Part shown: positions 13,442 to 21,369 of the stretch, in pieces
Numbering within the stretch: position 1 is the stretch's first letter
How the letters are laid out: each line of letters starts with the position of its first letter
DNA from: UMGS755 sp045602005
GTDB taxonomy: Bacteria; Bacillota; Clostridia; UBA1381; UBA9506
DNA length: 26,990 nt
Assembly: GCA_045602005.1 (NCBI GenBank)
Contig: JAZSAS010000024.1
Coordinates: 1-26,990, forward strand
Direction: 5' to 3'
The notes under the pieces: model-generated
Told to the model about the DNA's origin: nothing
Database searches by the model: none
The model's input: the letters and a program-made list of their open reading frames with translations, nothing else
Translations under genes and position numbers: made by a program

Positions 13442-14710
13442 TTACTCTAAACCTCCAAGTTGCTTAAAAAATTTTCCCAGAGAATCCAGACTAACCTCTG
13501 TTGTTTCTCCTGTTTTCATATTTTTCACTTTTGCATTGCCGGCAGAAATTTCATCTTCACCCAGCACCATAGTATATTTTGCTCCAATTTTGTCAGCATA
13601 TTTCATTTGTGCCTTCACACTGCGTTTCATGTAGTCGCGACAGACCGAAACGCCCTCACGTCGCAAATTGAGCACCAATTTTTGCACAAACAAATCGGCT
13701 TTTTCTCCAATATGACCGATAAATAGATCCGGATTTTCGTGACCACCCAAATCAATTTCAAGATTATCTAAAAGCAAAAGCAATCGTTCCATACCCAAAC
13801 CGAAGCCCACACCGGGCATGTCAGGTCCGTCAAGCTCCGCAACAAGGCCGTTATACCGTCCGCCGCCGCAAACCGTTCCCTGTGCACCGATATTTTTAGA
13901 AACAATCTCAAAAACAGTTCGTGTATAGTAGTCAAGACCACGGACGATAGTGCCATCAACCGTGTAGGAAATGCCCATTGCATCAAGACACTGTTTTAAG
14001 CGGGTAAAGTGCGCATCACAATCAGGACAGATATTATCCAGCAAAATCGGAGCGGAATTATAAATCTCCTTGCAGCTTTGCTGCTTACAATCCAAAATCC
14101 GCAAGGGATTTTTTTCATAACGCTGACGGCAGGTTTCACAAAGCTCACCCAGATGGGGCTTGAAAAACTCTCGCAGCTTTTCATTATAAGCCTTGCGGCA
14201 ATCAGGGCAGCCAATGCTGTTGATTTCAAGTTCAACACCGGTCACGCCAAGACGGCGGAACAACTCAAGCGCCAGTGAAATAATTTCTGCATCCAGTGCC
14301 GCATCTTCGGCGCCAAACACTTCAACACCGAACTGATGAAAGGCCCTCAAACGACCTGCTTGAGGCTTTTCATATCGAAAACAAGGGGTTACATAGTATA
14401 GTTTTGCAGGCAGGGGCTGGGCATAAATCGAATGCTCCACAACGCTCCGCACCACAGAGGCCGTTCCCTCCGGACGCAAAGTGATGCTACGGTCACCCTT
14501 GTCAAGAAATGTATACATTTCTTTTTGAACCACATCTGTGGTTTCGCCCACACCTCGTTCAAATAACTCAGTATGTTCAAAGACCGGCGTTCTGATTTCT
14601 TTATAATCAAAATCTCTGCAAAGGTCTTTAATGGCACTTTCCACTCTGTGCCATTTGTATGATTCCTGAGGCAGCACATCATGAGTGCCTCGTGGTGCCT
14701 TAATCTGCAT
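13442..14710 (-). CDS. hisS: Histidyl-tRNA synthetase
   Basis: 422 residues from the ATG at 14710 (MQIKAPRGTHDVLP), which matches usual HisRS N-termini and has GGAG 9 bases upstream; an open frame reaches 14755. Motif 2 region LRPEGTASVVR and RYEKPQAGRLRAFHQFGVEVFG; histidine-binding motif GLDYYTRTVFEI; motif 3 GVGFGLGMERLLLLL. The insertion domain carries CPDC, CETC, DCKQQSC and CPDC cysteines, a pattern of Clostridia HisRS that may bind zinc. The C-terminal anticodon domain follows. Attaches histidine to tRNA-His. Heads the hisS-aspS operon behind the promoter at 14807-14835. Confidence 0.97.
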   Translation of the reverse strand: MQIKAPRGTHDVLPQESYKWHRVESAIKDLCRDFDYKEIRTPVFEHTELFERGVGETTDVVQKEMYTFLDKGDRSITLRPEGTASVVRSVVEHSIYAQPLPAKLYYVTPCFRYEKPQAGRLRAFHQFGVEVFGAEDAALDAEIISLALELFRRLGVTGVELEINSIGCPDCRKAYNEKLREFFKPHLGELCETCRQRYEKNPLRILDCKQQSCKEIYNSAPILLDNICPDCDAHFTRLKQCLDAMGISYTVDGTIVRGLDYYTRTVFEIVSKNIGAQGTVCGGGRYNGLVAELDGPDMPGVGFGLGMERLLLLLDNLEIDLGGHENPDLFIGHIGEKADLFVQKLVLNLRREGVSVCRDYMKRSVKAQMKYADKIGAKYTMVLGEDEISAGNAKVKNMKTGETTEVSLDSLGKFFKQLGGLE

Positions 14711-14806
14711 CGGCAAAGACTCCATTTCTATTGCTACAGTTTTTTCCTGCGGCAAAATTTATTAAAACATAGTGATTAACAGTTTCAAAATATATAATAT
14801 TTTATT

Positions 14807-14835
14807 ATTATATCACATTATAACACAAATTGCAA
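14807..14835 (-). promoter_or_regulatory. Sigma-A promoter of hisS-aspS
   Basis: Minus-strand TTGCAA (14835-14830) and TATAAT (14812-14807) with a 17-base spacer, about 97 bases before the hisS start. Confidence 0.7.
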
Positions 14836-14855
14836 ACACTTATTTCATATTAGGC

Positions 14856-14893
14856 AAAAAAATCAGCACAGGCTTTTAGCCTATGCTGATTTT
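14856..14893 (-). terminator. Terminator of uraA-upp
   Basis: Minus-strand hairpin, 15 bp with one mismatch (AAAATCAGCATAGGC with GCCTGTGCTGATTTT), running into seven Ts. It starts 14 bases after the upp stop. Confidence 0.88.
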
Positions 14894-14906
14894 GTAAATA
14901 ATCAGT

Positions 14907-15533
14907 TTATAGTGTTCCAAACAATCGGTCACCCGCATCGCCCAAACCGGGAAGGATATAACCCTTTTCATTGAGTTTTTCATCCAAAGCCGCTACGTAA
15001 ATGTCAACATCGGGATGATTCTCCTGAATCACCTTCACACCCTCCGGTGCACCAATCACGCACATGAGCTTAATTTTCTTTGCACCACGTTTTTTGATAA
15101 AATCAATCGCCGCAGATGCACTGCCGCCGGTTGCCAGCATGGGGTCTAAAACCAGAACCTGGCGTTTTTCAATGTCGGTTGGCAGTTTGCAGTAATATTC
15201 CACAGGCTGCAGGGTTGCATGGTCACGGTAAAGACCAATATGACCCACCTTAGCTGCGGGAATCAAACTGGTCAAAGCCTCTACCATGCCAAGACCGGCA
15301 CGTAAAATAGGCACCAGAGCAACCTGTTTTTCGATATTATATCCCACAGTTTCCGTCAGCGGGGTTTCAACACGAATCTCAGAAAGCTCCAAATCCTTGG
15401 TGGCCTCATATCCCATTAAAAGGGCGATTTCGTTAACAAGCTCACGAAAATCTTTAACAGGCGTATCCTTACTTCTTAAAATAGATACTTTATGCCGAAT
15501 CAGCGGATGATCCATTACATGCAGTTTACTCAT
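14907..15533 (-). CDS. upp: Uracil phosphoribosyltransferase
   Basis: 208 residues from the ATG at 15533 (MSKLHVMDHPLIRHKVS), a normal UPRT N-terminus; AAAGAGTG serves as a modest ribosome binding site. The PRPP loop VLVLDPMLATGGSAS is at about 127-140 and the uracil-binding C-terminus GDAGDRLFGTL ends the protein. It converts uracil and PRPP to UMP, the salvage entry step in the cytosol. The uracil permease gene ends 33 bases upstream, so uptake and salvage are cotranscribed. Confidence 0.97.
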   Translation of the reverse strand: MSKLHVMDHPLIRHKVSILRSKDTPVKDFRELVNEIALLMGYEATKDLELSEIRVETPLTETVGYNIEKQVALVPILRAGLGMVEALTSLIPAAKVGHIGLYRDHATLQPVEYYCKLPTDIEKRQVLVLDPMLATGGSASAAIDFIKKRGAKKIKLMCVIGAPEGVKVIQENHPDVDIYVAALDEKLNEKGYILPGLGDAGDRLFGTL

Positions 15534-15566
15534 TATTTTCACTCTTTCTCTAAAACATACAAATTT

Positions 15567-16886
15567 TTATAGTTTAAAATCTACTCCGTTTGAGCTTTCA
15601 TCATCAGTTTTAAATTCATAGTCCTTGCCGGGCAAAACAGCATTCATTAAAATACCCAAAACCGCAGCAATAGCCAAACCGGTGAGAGTGATGGTTGATC
15701 CGAAAACAGTGAAGGAAATGCCGCCGATAGAGTTAAAGCCCAAAGCAGAAACCAGAATGGTTGCAGCAATGATAATGTTCCGGCTCTTAGAAAGGTCAAC
15801 CTTGTTTTCAACCAGATTCCGTGTACCGATAGCAGAAATCATACCATACAGAATCAAAGAAATGCCACCGATAACTGCTGTAGGAATCAGGCTGATTAAG
15901 GCTGCAACCTTCGGAGAGAAAGACAGAACAACCGCCAGATATGCTGCGATTCTAACAACACGGGGGTCATAGACCTTCGTCAGTGCCAGAACACCAGTAT
16001 TTTCACCATAGGTGGTGTTGGCAGGACCGCCGAACACAGCAGACAAAGAGGTTGCAAGGCCGTCACCTAACAGGGTTCTATGCAGACCGGGGTCAGCAAT
16101 AAAGTTCTTGCCAACAGTGGAGCTGATGGCAGAAATATCACCAATGTGTTCCATCATAGCAGCCAGTGCAATAGGCGTAATGGCAATGATAGCACTGATG
16201 GCCTTGGAGCTGTCAGAAACAGCAAATACCGTCTGGTTAAAATCAATGGGGAAACCAATCCACGCCGCATCAGACAAAGCCTGAAACTTCGCCGGGTCAA
16301 ACACCGGAACGCCGCAAAGCTGCAAAACAACAGACAATACGCAAGAAACAGCAATACCAATTAAGATGGGGACAATTTTAATCATACCCTTGCCCCAGAT
16401 ATTACACACAACAATTGATAAAAACGCAACGATTGCAATCAACCAGTTAGATTGACAGTTGGAAATGGCAGAAGGTGCCAAAATCAAACCAATGGCAATG
16501 ATAATCGGACCGGTTACAACCGGCGGGAAGAAACGCATAACCTTCTTTACATCAAAAAATTTGAATAAAAGGGCAACAACCAGATATAAAAGGCCGGCGC
16601 AAACAACACCTAAAGAGGCATAAGGCAACATTTCCAAATTGGATGCACCATCTTCAAGCAGCGGAGCCACAGTAGCATAGCCGCCTAAAAACGCAAAGGA
16701 AGAACCTAAAAATGCAGGGACTTTTCCCTTACTGAGCAAATGGAACAACAATGTTCCGAGACCTGCCATTAACAGGGTGGTAGAAACACTCAAGCCTGTT
16801 AAAAGCGGCACAAGCACCGTAGCGCCAAACATGGCAAACATGTGCTGTGCACCCAACACGCAATCTTTTCCGGTTACTTTTTTCAC
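15567..16886 (-). CDS. uraA: Uracil permease (NCS2 family)
   Basis: 439 residues from a GTG at 16886, chosen because AAAGGTGAG lies 7 bases before it; another GTG at 16898 falls within that site. The family start is present (GAQHMFAMFGATVLVPLLTG), as are the substrate-site region with MMEHIGDI and the segment TYGENTGVLALTKVYDPRVV. About 12-14 hydrophobic segments are spread over the length. It imports uracil by proton symport in UraA-type members. First gene of uraA-upp; the pairing supports uracil over xanthine as substrate. Confidence 0.92.
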   Translation of the reverse strand: MKKVTGKDCVLGAQHMFAMFGATVLVPLLTGLSVSTTLLMAGLGTLLFHLLSKGKVPAFLGSSFAFLGGYATVAPLLEDGASNLEMLPYASLGVVCAGLLYLVVALLFKFFDVKKVMRFFPPVVTGPIIIAIGLILAPSAISNCQSNWLIAIVAFLSIVVCNIWGKGMIKIVPILIGIAVSCVLSVVLQLCGVPVFDPAKFQALSDAAWIGFPIDFNQTVFAVSDSSKAISAIIAITPIALAAMMEHIGDISAISSTVGKNFIADPGLHRTLLGDGLATSLSAVFGGPANTTYGENTGVLALTKVYDPRVVRIAAYLAVVLSFSPKVAALISLIPTAVIGGISLILYGMISAIGTRNLVENKVDLSKSRNIIIAATILVSALGFNSIGGISFTVFGSTITLTGLAIAAVLGILMNAVLPGKDYEFKTDDESSNGVDFKL

Positions 16887-16926
16887 TGAGCAACTCACCT
16901 TTCACTTGTTATTTTTAAGTAATTTT

Positions 16927-16949
16927 TTTGTCTGTTTATAGCAGACAAA
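16927..16949 (-). promoter_or_regulatory. Hairpin in the uraA leader
   Basis: TTTGTCTG and CAGACAAA (8-bp stem, 7-base loop) lie between the promoter and the uraA ribosome binding site. No T-tract follows on the minus strand, so it is not a standard terminator. No PyrR-binding consensus was recognised. It may affect mRNA stability or translation. Confidence 0.35.
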
Positions 16950-16964
16950 TTTACACATATATAC

Positions 16965-16993
16965 ATTATATAACAAAATTCGGTGTTTGTCTA
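16965..16993 (-). promoter_or_regulatory. Sigma-A promoter of uraA-upp
   Basis: Minus-strand TAGACA (16993-16988) and TATAAT (16970-16965), spacing 17. Confidence 0.7.
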
Positions 16994-17099
16994 TGAAATT
17001 TTAATAAAAAATCAACAAAAAAAATCAATAAAATACGTTAATGTGATTCTTTGTTTTGATATAATTCTTAAGTTTCACATAATCATTCTTGCATAACGC

Positions 17100-17132
17100 A
17101 AAAACAGCAAGGTTAATTTAACCTTGCTGTTT
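17100..17132 (-). terminator. Terminator of rpsU
   Basis: A perfect 14-bp stem (AACAGCAAGGTTAA/TTAACCTTGCTGTT) followed on the minus strand by TTTTT. It is 41 bases after the rpsU stop. Confidence 0.9.
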
Positions 17133-17172
17133 GAAGCCTATTTGAGATTCAAAGTATAACGGAGGTGCCAGC

Positions 17173-17349
17173 TTATTTAAACTTTCTCTTTCTGGCAGCT
17201 TCAGATTTCTTTTTTCTCTTGACACTGGGCTTTTCATAATGCTCTCTTTTTCTGATCTCTGAAAGAACGCCGTCTTTTGCGCAGGAACGCTTGAAGCGAC
17301 GCAGGGCACTATCTAAAGATTCGTGATCCTTTAATCTAATTTCAGACAT
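17173..17349 (-). CDS. rpsU: 30S ribosomal protein S21
   Basis: 58 residues starting MSEIRLKDHESLDSALRRFK, with SCAKDGVLSEIRKREHYEKPS in the middle and a very basic end (VKRKKKSEAARKRKFK). Length and sequence match bacterial bS21, a small-subunit protein involved in translation initiation. The ATG at 17349 has GGAGGGAGGG upstream. It is transcribed alone, between a consensus promoter (17429-17457) and a perfect terminator. A longer open frame over the same bases in another frame is a shadow. Confidence 0.96.
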   Translation of the reverse strand: MSEIRLKDHESLDSALRRFKRSCAKDGVLSEIRKREHYEKPSVKRKKKSEAARKRKFK

Positions 17350-17428
17350 GTTATTCCCTCCCTCCGGTACTTTGCGTTGGGTTTGATCATCTACTCAATT
17401 ATCGGAGATGTATAAAACTACAAATTAC

Positions 17429-17457
17429 ATTATACCAATTTTAACTCTAATTGTCAA
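17429..17457 (-). promoter_or_regulatory. Sigma-A promoter of rpsU
   Basis: Consensus TTGACA (17457-17452) and TATAAT (17434-17429) on the minus strand, spacing 17; about 80 bases before the start codon. Confidence 0.85.
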
Positions 17458-17528
17458 TAAAATATTTTATATATTTCATAAAATATTTATGAAAGTTTAT
17501 GAAAAACCTTCAAAAAGGCTTTTCAGCC

Positions 17529-18038
17529 CTATTTTGACGTTGCCAAAAATCTCCATAAAATGTTTCGGTACTCTTCCGTCGCATAGTCAATACCAATACG
17601 TGGTGTAGCAACATAGGCCGGTTGCTTGCCCGCCTCCAGCCAAAGCTCACTGCCACTAGTAAGGTCTACACCATTTAAGCTGCGGTCAATCCCCACGGCA
17701 CGTGTTAATTTTCCCGGCCCGTCATAGGAACCCGCTCCTCTTATTAACACACCCTGGGGCACGTTTTCCTCGCCGCAAATCACATTGAAAAGGTTATGAA
17801 CACCATAACAAAGGTATATATAGGCACATCCACCCCGGCGGTATAACCACTCCGTTCTGGGGGTTCTCCCCTTGTGGGCATGGCAGGCAGTGTCCGCCTC
17901 CGTGTAATAAGCCTCAGTTTCCGTGATGGGCAAACGCAAAACACCCTCCGGCGTTTTTCTGCAGAGGTATTGCCCCAAAAGAAGAGGTGCCAACTCCACT
18001 GCATTTTTATCAAAAAATTCTTGGGTTAACCGTTTCAC
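17529..18038 (-). CDS. DNA-3-methyladenine glycosylase (AAG/MPG family)
   Basis: 169 residues, a little shorter than the usual about 190-200. Key motif LPITETEAYYTEADTACHAHKGRTPR (about 37-61) contains the catalytic Glu in ITETEAY. YLCYGVHNLFNVICGEENVPQGVLIR (75-100) and GPGKLTRAVGIDRSLNG (107-123) are conserved substrate-pocket segments. It removes alkylated bases such as 3-methyladenine from DNA by base excision. It starts 3 bases after the nitroreductase stop and shares the TetR-controlled operon, which hints at a response to a DNA-damaging or nitro-aromatic compound. The start region MKRLTQEFFDKNAVELAPLLLG fits the family. Confidence 0.9.
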   Translation of the reverse strand: MKRLTQEFFDKNAVELAPLLLGQYLCRKTPEGVLRLPITETEAYYTEADTACHAHKGRTPRTEWLYRRGGCAYIYLCYGVHNLFNVICGEENVPQGVLIRGAGSYDGPGKLTRAVGIDRSLNGVDLTSGSELWLEAGKQPAYVATPRIGIDYATEEYRNILWRFLATSK

Positions 18039-18041
18039 CCG

Positions 18042-18569
18042 TTACCACCTCTGAAATCTGCAGACCTCTTCTGCCGGCTTTCTGATTTTTTGTCTGGGAC
18101 TTTCCGCTTTTCCATATCCAACTGCCACAACCAGACGAAGAGGAATCTCCTGAGGAATCTCCAGAAGCTCTTTTATCTTTTCTTCATCAAAGCAACCCAA
18201 AACACAGGTAGACAAGCCTGCATCCGCTGCAGCCAACGTCAGCATCATGGTGACCATGCCGATATCCATCTGTGCAAAATACTGTTCATCATCACGAACA
18301 CCGGGCATTAGCCTTGCCGGCATTTCACAAATTGCCACAAACGCAGGGACGTTTTCTGCAAACCTGTTTCGTCCGTTCACCTGAACCAGAGGGCGAACTT
18401 TCTCCCCCATCTCCCCTTCCGCCGCAATCAATTTCCACGGCTGTGAATTACAGGCAGAGGGAGAAAGACAGGCCGTTTTCATAATGTCATGTAAAAGCTC
18501 GTGTGATACAGGGCGGTTGTCATAATCACGACAGCTTTCCCTACAAAGAGCCAGTTTTTTAAAATTCAT
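18042..18569 (-). CDS. Nitroreductase family protein (FMN-dependent)
   Basis: 175 residues from the ATG at 18569 (MNFKKLALCRESCRDYDNRPVS), with AAAGGATGAG before it; a longer open frame to 18683 lacks support. FMN-binding features: CRESCRDY near residues 9-15, LSPSACNSQPWKLI (35-48), and the C-terminal VVAVGYGKAESPRQKIRKP. These enzymes reduce nitro groups, quinones or flavins using NAD(P)H. Middle gene of tetR-nitroreductase-glycosylase. The true substrate cannot be told from sequence. Confidence 0.88.
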   Translation of the reverse strand: MNFKKLALCRESCRDYDNRPVSHELLHDIMKTACLSPSACNSQPWKLIAAEGEMGEKVRPLVQVNGRNRFAENVPAFVAICEMPARLMPGVRDDEQYFAQMDIGMVTMMLTLAAADAGLSTCVLGCFDEEKIKELLEIPQEIPLRLVVAVGYGKAESPRQKIRKPAEEVCRFQRW

Positions 18570-18634
18570 ATAACTCATCCTTTCAATCAATTCATTATAG
18601 TAAAGCAATTCATCATAAGCGTGAATATCATTTT

Positions 18635-19246
18635 CTATTTTTTTAAAAAATAACAAAGAACCATCTCTGTAAGATAGGCACAATGCTCATGCACCGATTC
18701 TCTCCCCTTTGCATCAATATTCATAATATAAGCCATGGTATGAATATTAAAAAAATAGGAATAAACAAAGGCATGCACAGAAAGAATGGTGTTCTCCACA
18801 TTGATATCCCGACGAAAAGCACCGCATGCAATTCCCTGCCGCAACACTTTTTTCATTAAGTCAAAGGACAGGTTTTGATAGGATTTAACGTTGGATGTTT
18901 TTAAGTATGCCGCCTCGTTAAGATTTTCCCAGTGAGCCATTTTCACAAAGGTGGGATTGTCATATAAAAATACAAAGAAATGTTCAATCATTCGACGCAT
19001 CATATCAACACAGTCCAAATCTTGATGCATCAATGCTTGCTGGCTGTCTGACAAACGCCTATATACCCGCTCTAAAACAGCGGTATATAATTTTTCTTTG
19101 TTTCCAAAATATTCATAAATCATCCGTTTATTAACGGTAGATAGGGCCGCAATCTCATCAACACGGGCTCCATAAAGGCCTTTTTCTGCAAAAGACTCCT
19201 CTGCAGCCTGCAAAATTTTTTCTTTTGTTATATCTGATTTTTTCAT
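18635..19246 (-). CDS. TetR family transcriptional regulator
   Basis: 203 residues from the ATG at 19246 (MKKSDITKEKILQAAEESF). The N-terminal domain ends in the helix-turn-helix VDEIAALSTVNKRMIYEYFGNKEKLY (about 29-54). The remaining 150 residues are the helical ligand-binding and dimer domain (MMRRMIEHFFVFLYDNPTFVKM onward). It probably represses its own operon through the 26-bp operator at 19295-19320, which covers the -10 box. Its stop is 65 bases before the nitroreductase start. The ligand is unknown; a nitro or electrophilic compound would suit the partners. Confidence 0.92.
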   Translation of the reverse strand: MKKSDITKEKILQAAEESFAEKGLYGARVDEIAALSTVNKRMIYEYFGNKEKLYTAVLERVYRRLSDSQQALMHQDLDCVDMMRRMIEHFFVFLYDNPTFVKMAHWENLNEAAYLKTSNVKSYQNLSFDLMKKVLRQGIACGAFRRDINVENTILSVHAFVYSYFFNIHTMAYIMNIDAKGRESVHEHCAYLTEMVLCYFLKK

Positions 19247-19294
19247 GATTAACCCCATGTCTTTAGTCTATTGTCGGTTTCATGGACTATGTCA

Positions 19295-19320
19295 GTATGA
19301 TAACTATATAGCTATCATAC
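19295..19320. promoter_or_regulatory. TetR-type operator, 26-bp near-perfect palindrome
   Basis: Arms GTATGATA and TATCATAC flank a core built on CTATATAG; only the ninth position from each end fails to pair. It overlaps the -10 box (19314-19319) of the tetR promoter, so a bound repressor would exclude RNA polymerase. Confidence 0.85.
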
Positions 19321-19342
19321 CATACAAGCCGCCCACTGTCAA
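19314..19342 (-). promoter_or_regulatory. Promoter of the tetR-nitroreductase-glycosylase operon
   Basis: Minus-strand TTGACA (19342-19337) and TATGAT (19319-19314), spacing 17. The -10 lies inside the operator palindrome. Confidence 0.85.
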
Positions 19343-19391
19343 CGACTTCACAAGACAGTCTCCTCACCTTCACAGATTTCAAATTCATACA

Positions 19392-19841
19392 TCATAATAT
19401 TTCTTTACTGTCAAGCACCAAAGTGAACGGGCCGTCATTGACCAAAGAGACCTTCATATCAGCACCAAAAACACCGCACTGGGTATGTTTGAAAAGCTCC
19501 TGGCATCTATTTAAAATATGCTCGTAAAGCTCTTTCGCCAATTCCGGTCTGCCTGCATTAACAAAGCTGGGTCTATTTCCTTTTTTACAGTCAGCATAAA
19601 GTGTGAATTGAGAAATAACTAAAATTTCACCGTCAACCTGATCAATGCTCAAATTGGTTTTGCCGTTTATATCCTCAAAAATTCTGAGTTTTGCAATTTT
19701 TTCGATCATTTTATCGGCTATTTCTTTTGTATCCTCATTAGAAATGCCCACCAGCAAAAGATATCCCTTCTCAATTCTGCCTTTAGTTTCACCGTCAATA
19801 TCAACTTTTGCCTCTAACACCCTTTGTAAAACAATTTTCAA
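19392..19841 (-). CDS. dtd: D-aminoacyl-tRNA deacylase
   Basis: 149 residues when begun at the TTG at 19841 (MKIVLQRVLEAKV), which matches the family's usual start and length. AGAGGTGA lies 5 bases before this TTG; the GTG at 19850 lies inside that site. Conserved SQFTLYAD (77-84) and the glycine-cisProline motif NDGPFT (135-140) form the active-site cleft of the dimer. It hydrolyses D-amino acids, and glycine from mischarged tRNA-Ala, off tRNA. Single-gene unit with a promoter at 19885-19913. Confidence 0.95.
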   Translation of the reverse strand: MKIVLQRVLEAKVDIDGETKGRIEKGYLLLVGISNEDTKEIADKMIEKIAKLRIFEDINGKTNLSIDQVDGEILVISQFTLYADCKKGNRPSFVNAGRPELAKELYEHILNRCQELFKHTQCGVFGADMKVSLVNDGPFTLVLDSKEIL

Positions 19842-19884
19842 AATTTTCACCTCTATTTTAACGATACACTGATTTCATCCTTAA

Positions 19885-19913
19885 ATTTTAACACAAACCA
19901 CACAGATAGTCAA
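19885..19913 (-). promoter_or_regulatory. Sigma-A promoter of dtd
   Basis: Minus-strand TTGACT (19913-19908) and TAAAAT (19890-19885), spacing 17. A 12-bp palindrome AATCTGCAGATT overlaps its upstream edge. Confidence 0.65.
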
Positions 19914-19937
19914 ATCTGCAGATTAAAGGTTAAAACT

Positions 19938-19992
19938 AAAAAATTGCCGTTCAAAGGTTTCATCTCTAAAAGATGCTTTCAAACGGCAATTT
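19938..19992 (-). terminator. Terminator after the DUF1294 gene
   Basis: A long hairpin: outer stem AAATTGCCGTT/AACGGCAATTT and an inner CATCT/AGATG stem. Six Ts follow on the minus strand. Confidence 0.8.
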
Positions 19993-20039
19993 CTGTATCA
20001 ATTGTATTGTCTCAATTTTTCCATCATTTGTCAACAGAA

Positions 20040-20306
20040 TCAAAAAATATACTTAACCACAATAATGAATACCGCATTTAAAATGACAGAAAGGGGTACT
20101 AAAATTCTGAACTTCATTTTGGATGTTTTGTGATGAAACAAAACCATTCCAAACATAGCCCCCGCTCCCCCGAACAAAAAAGCAGATGCTATTAATGTCA
20201 ATTCCTTAGTGCGCCTGCCTCCCTTTTTGGCACGGAGTTTATCCTGTCCATATAGCAAGGCCACAGCCACATTCCACAAAAAAAGCACAATATGAAACTC
20301 TTGCAT
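20040..20306 (-). CDS. DUF1294 family small membrane protein
   Basis: 88 residues. Hydrophobic segment at about 4-20, the conserved loop YGQDKLRAKKGGRRTKELTLIASAFLFGGAGAMFGMVLFHHKT (19-60), and a last helix at about 68-86. DKxxAxxxxxR(R)xxE and the GGxxGxxxGMxxFxHKT motif are diagnostic of DUF1294 (YsdA-like) proteins. Predicted integral membrane protein, function unknown. It starts 8 bases after the stop of the aldo/keto reductase gene, so it is cotranscribed with it. Confidence 0.88.
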   Translation of the reverse strand: MQEFHIVLFLWNVAVALLYGQDKLRAKKGGRRTKELTLIASAFLFGGAGAMFGMVLFHHKTSKMKFRILVPLSVILNAVFIIVVKYIF

Positions 20307-20313
20307 AAAAAAA

Positions 20314-21312
20314 TCACAATCTCTCTATGATGCTATCAATTTCATCAAGCTCTTCACGGGTGAAGTCCACATTCTCTATCATCTTGATGTTTTCCAGTAT
20401 CTGCTCCGGCTTTGATGCACCAATCAAAACACTGGTTACACCCTCACGGTTATACACCCATGCAAGTGCCATTTGGGCAAGCGTCTGTCCCCGTTCTTTG
20501 GCAATTCGGTTAAGTTTTTTTGTTTTCTCAAGGGTTTGTTCTGTGATAGAACGTTCAGCCAGAAATCTTCCATCTGTTCTCACTCTGCTGTCAGTCGGTA
20601 TATCGTTAAAATAACGATTGGTCAGCAAGCCCTGTGCGAGAGGACTGAAAACAATCATTCCCTTTTTCTCCGCTATTGCTGTTTTTAGAATTCCGTTTTT
20701 TTCAACGGTTCTGTCTAAAATTGAATATCTGTTTTGGTTAATGATAAAAGGACAATGCAATTCACGCAAAATATCGGCAGCCTGTTTCATTGTTTCGCCA
20801 TCGTAATTAGAAAGACCAATATATAACGCCTTCCCACTCTTGACAATTCGGTCAAGAGCCCACATGGTTTCATAAAGAGGTGTTTCAGGGTCCATTCTAT
20901 GATGATAAAAGATATCAACATAGTCCAGATTCATTCGCACAAGGCTCTGGTCAAGACTTGCTGTTAAATATTTTTTGCTTCCAAAGTCTCCGTATGGTCC
21001 CGGCCACATATAATATCCGGCTTTTGTGCTGATAACCAATTCATCACGATAACTTTTTAAATGTTGATTGAGTATTTTCCCGAAATTTCGTTCTGCACTG
21101 CCGGCTTCGGGTCCATAGTTATTTGCCAGGTCAAAATGAGTGATGCCGTTATCAAAAGCAGTAAAACACATTCTGCACATGTTTTCATAATCAGCATTGT
21201 CACCAAAATTGTGCCACAAACCCAAAGACACAGCCGGAATTTTAAGTCCGCTTTCTCCGCATTGATTATATTTCATTAGATCATATCGTTTGTCATGTGC
21301 GTTGTAGAACAA
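20314..21312 (-). CDS. Aldo/keto reductase, YghZ (L-glyceraldehyde-3-phosphate reductase) type
   Basis: 332 residues from the TTG at 21312. AGGAGG lies 9 bases before it, and the product MFYNAHDKRYDLMKYNQCGESGLKIP lines up with the N-terminus I recall for E. coli YghZ. The internal ATG at 21276 has no ribosome binding site and would cut off this end. Catalytic tetrad candidates: D61, Y66, K97 and H137 or H138 (FYHHRMDPETP). NADPH site elements GASKPEQILENI are near the C-terminus. Kv-beta-like AKRs of this type reduce methylglyoxal and L-glyceraldehyde 3-phosphate. Followed by DUF1294. Confidence 0.9.
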   Translation of the reverse strand: MFYNAHDKRYDLMKYNQCGESGLKIPAVSLGLWHNFGDNADYENMCRMCFTAFDNGITHFDLANNYGPEAGSAERNFGKILNQHLKSYRDELVISTKAGYYMWPGPYGDFGSKKYLTASLDQSLVRMNLDYVDIFYHHRMDPETPLYETMWALDRIVKSGKALYIGLSNYDGETMKQAADILRELHCPFIINQNRYSILDRTVEKNGILKTAIAEKKGMIVFSPLAQGLLTNRYFNDIPTDSRVRTDGRFLAERSITEQTLEKTKKLNRIAKERGQTLAQMALAWVYNREGVTSVLIGASKPEQILENIKMIENVDFTREELDEIDSIIERL

Positions 21313-21369
21313 TACTTTTCGCCTCCTATTATGTCCCATTGTTTCAAAGAACCAATTCCATCAGAGACA

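Noticed and set aside
14711..14906. T-box leader for hisS-aspS
   Set aside because: The space between promoter and hisS is too short, and I see neither a T-box core sequence nor an antiterminator pair.
16899..16993. PyrR-dependent attenuator of uraA-upp
   Set aside because: No PyrR-binding loop consensus and no terminator with a T-tract before the gene.
17118..17309. 63-codon minus-strand open frame overlapping rpsU
   Set aside because: The S21 gene uses another frame, with a ribosome binding site, family match and fitting promoter and terminator.
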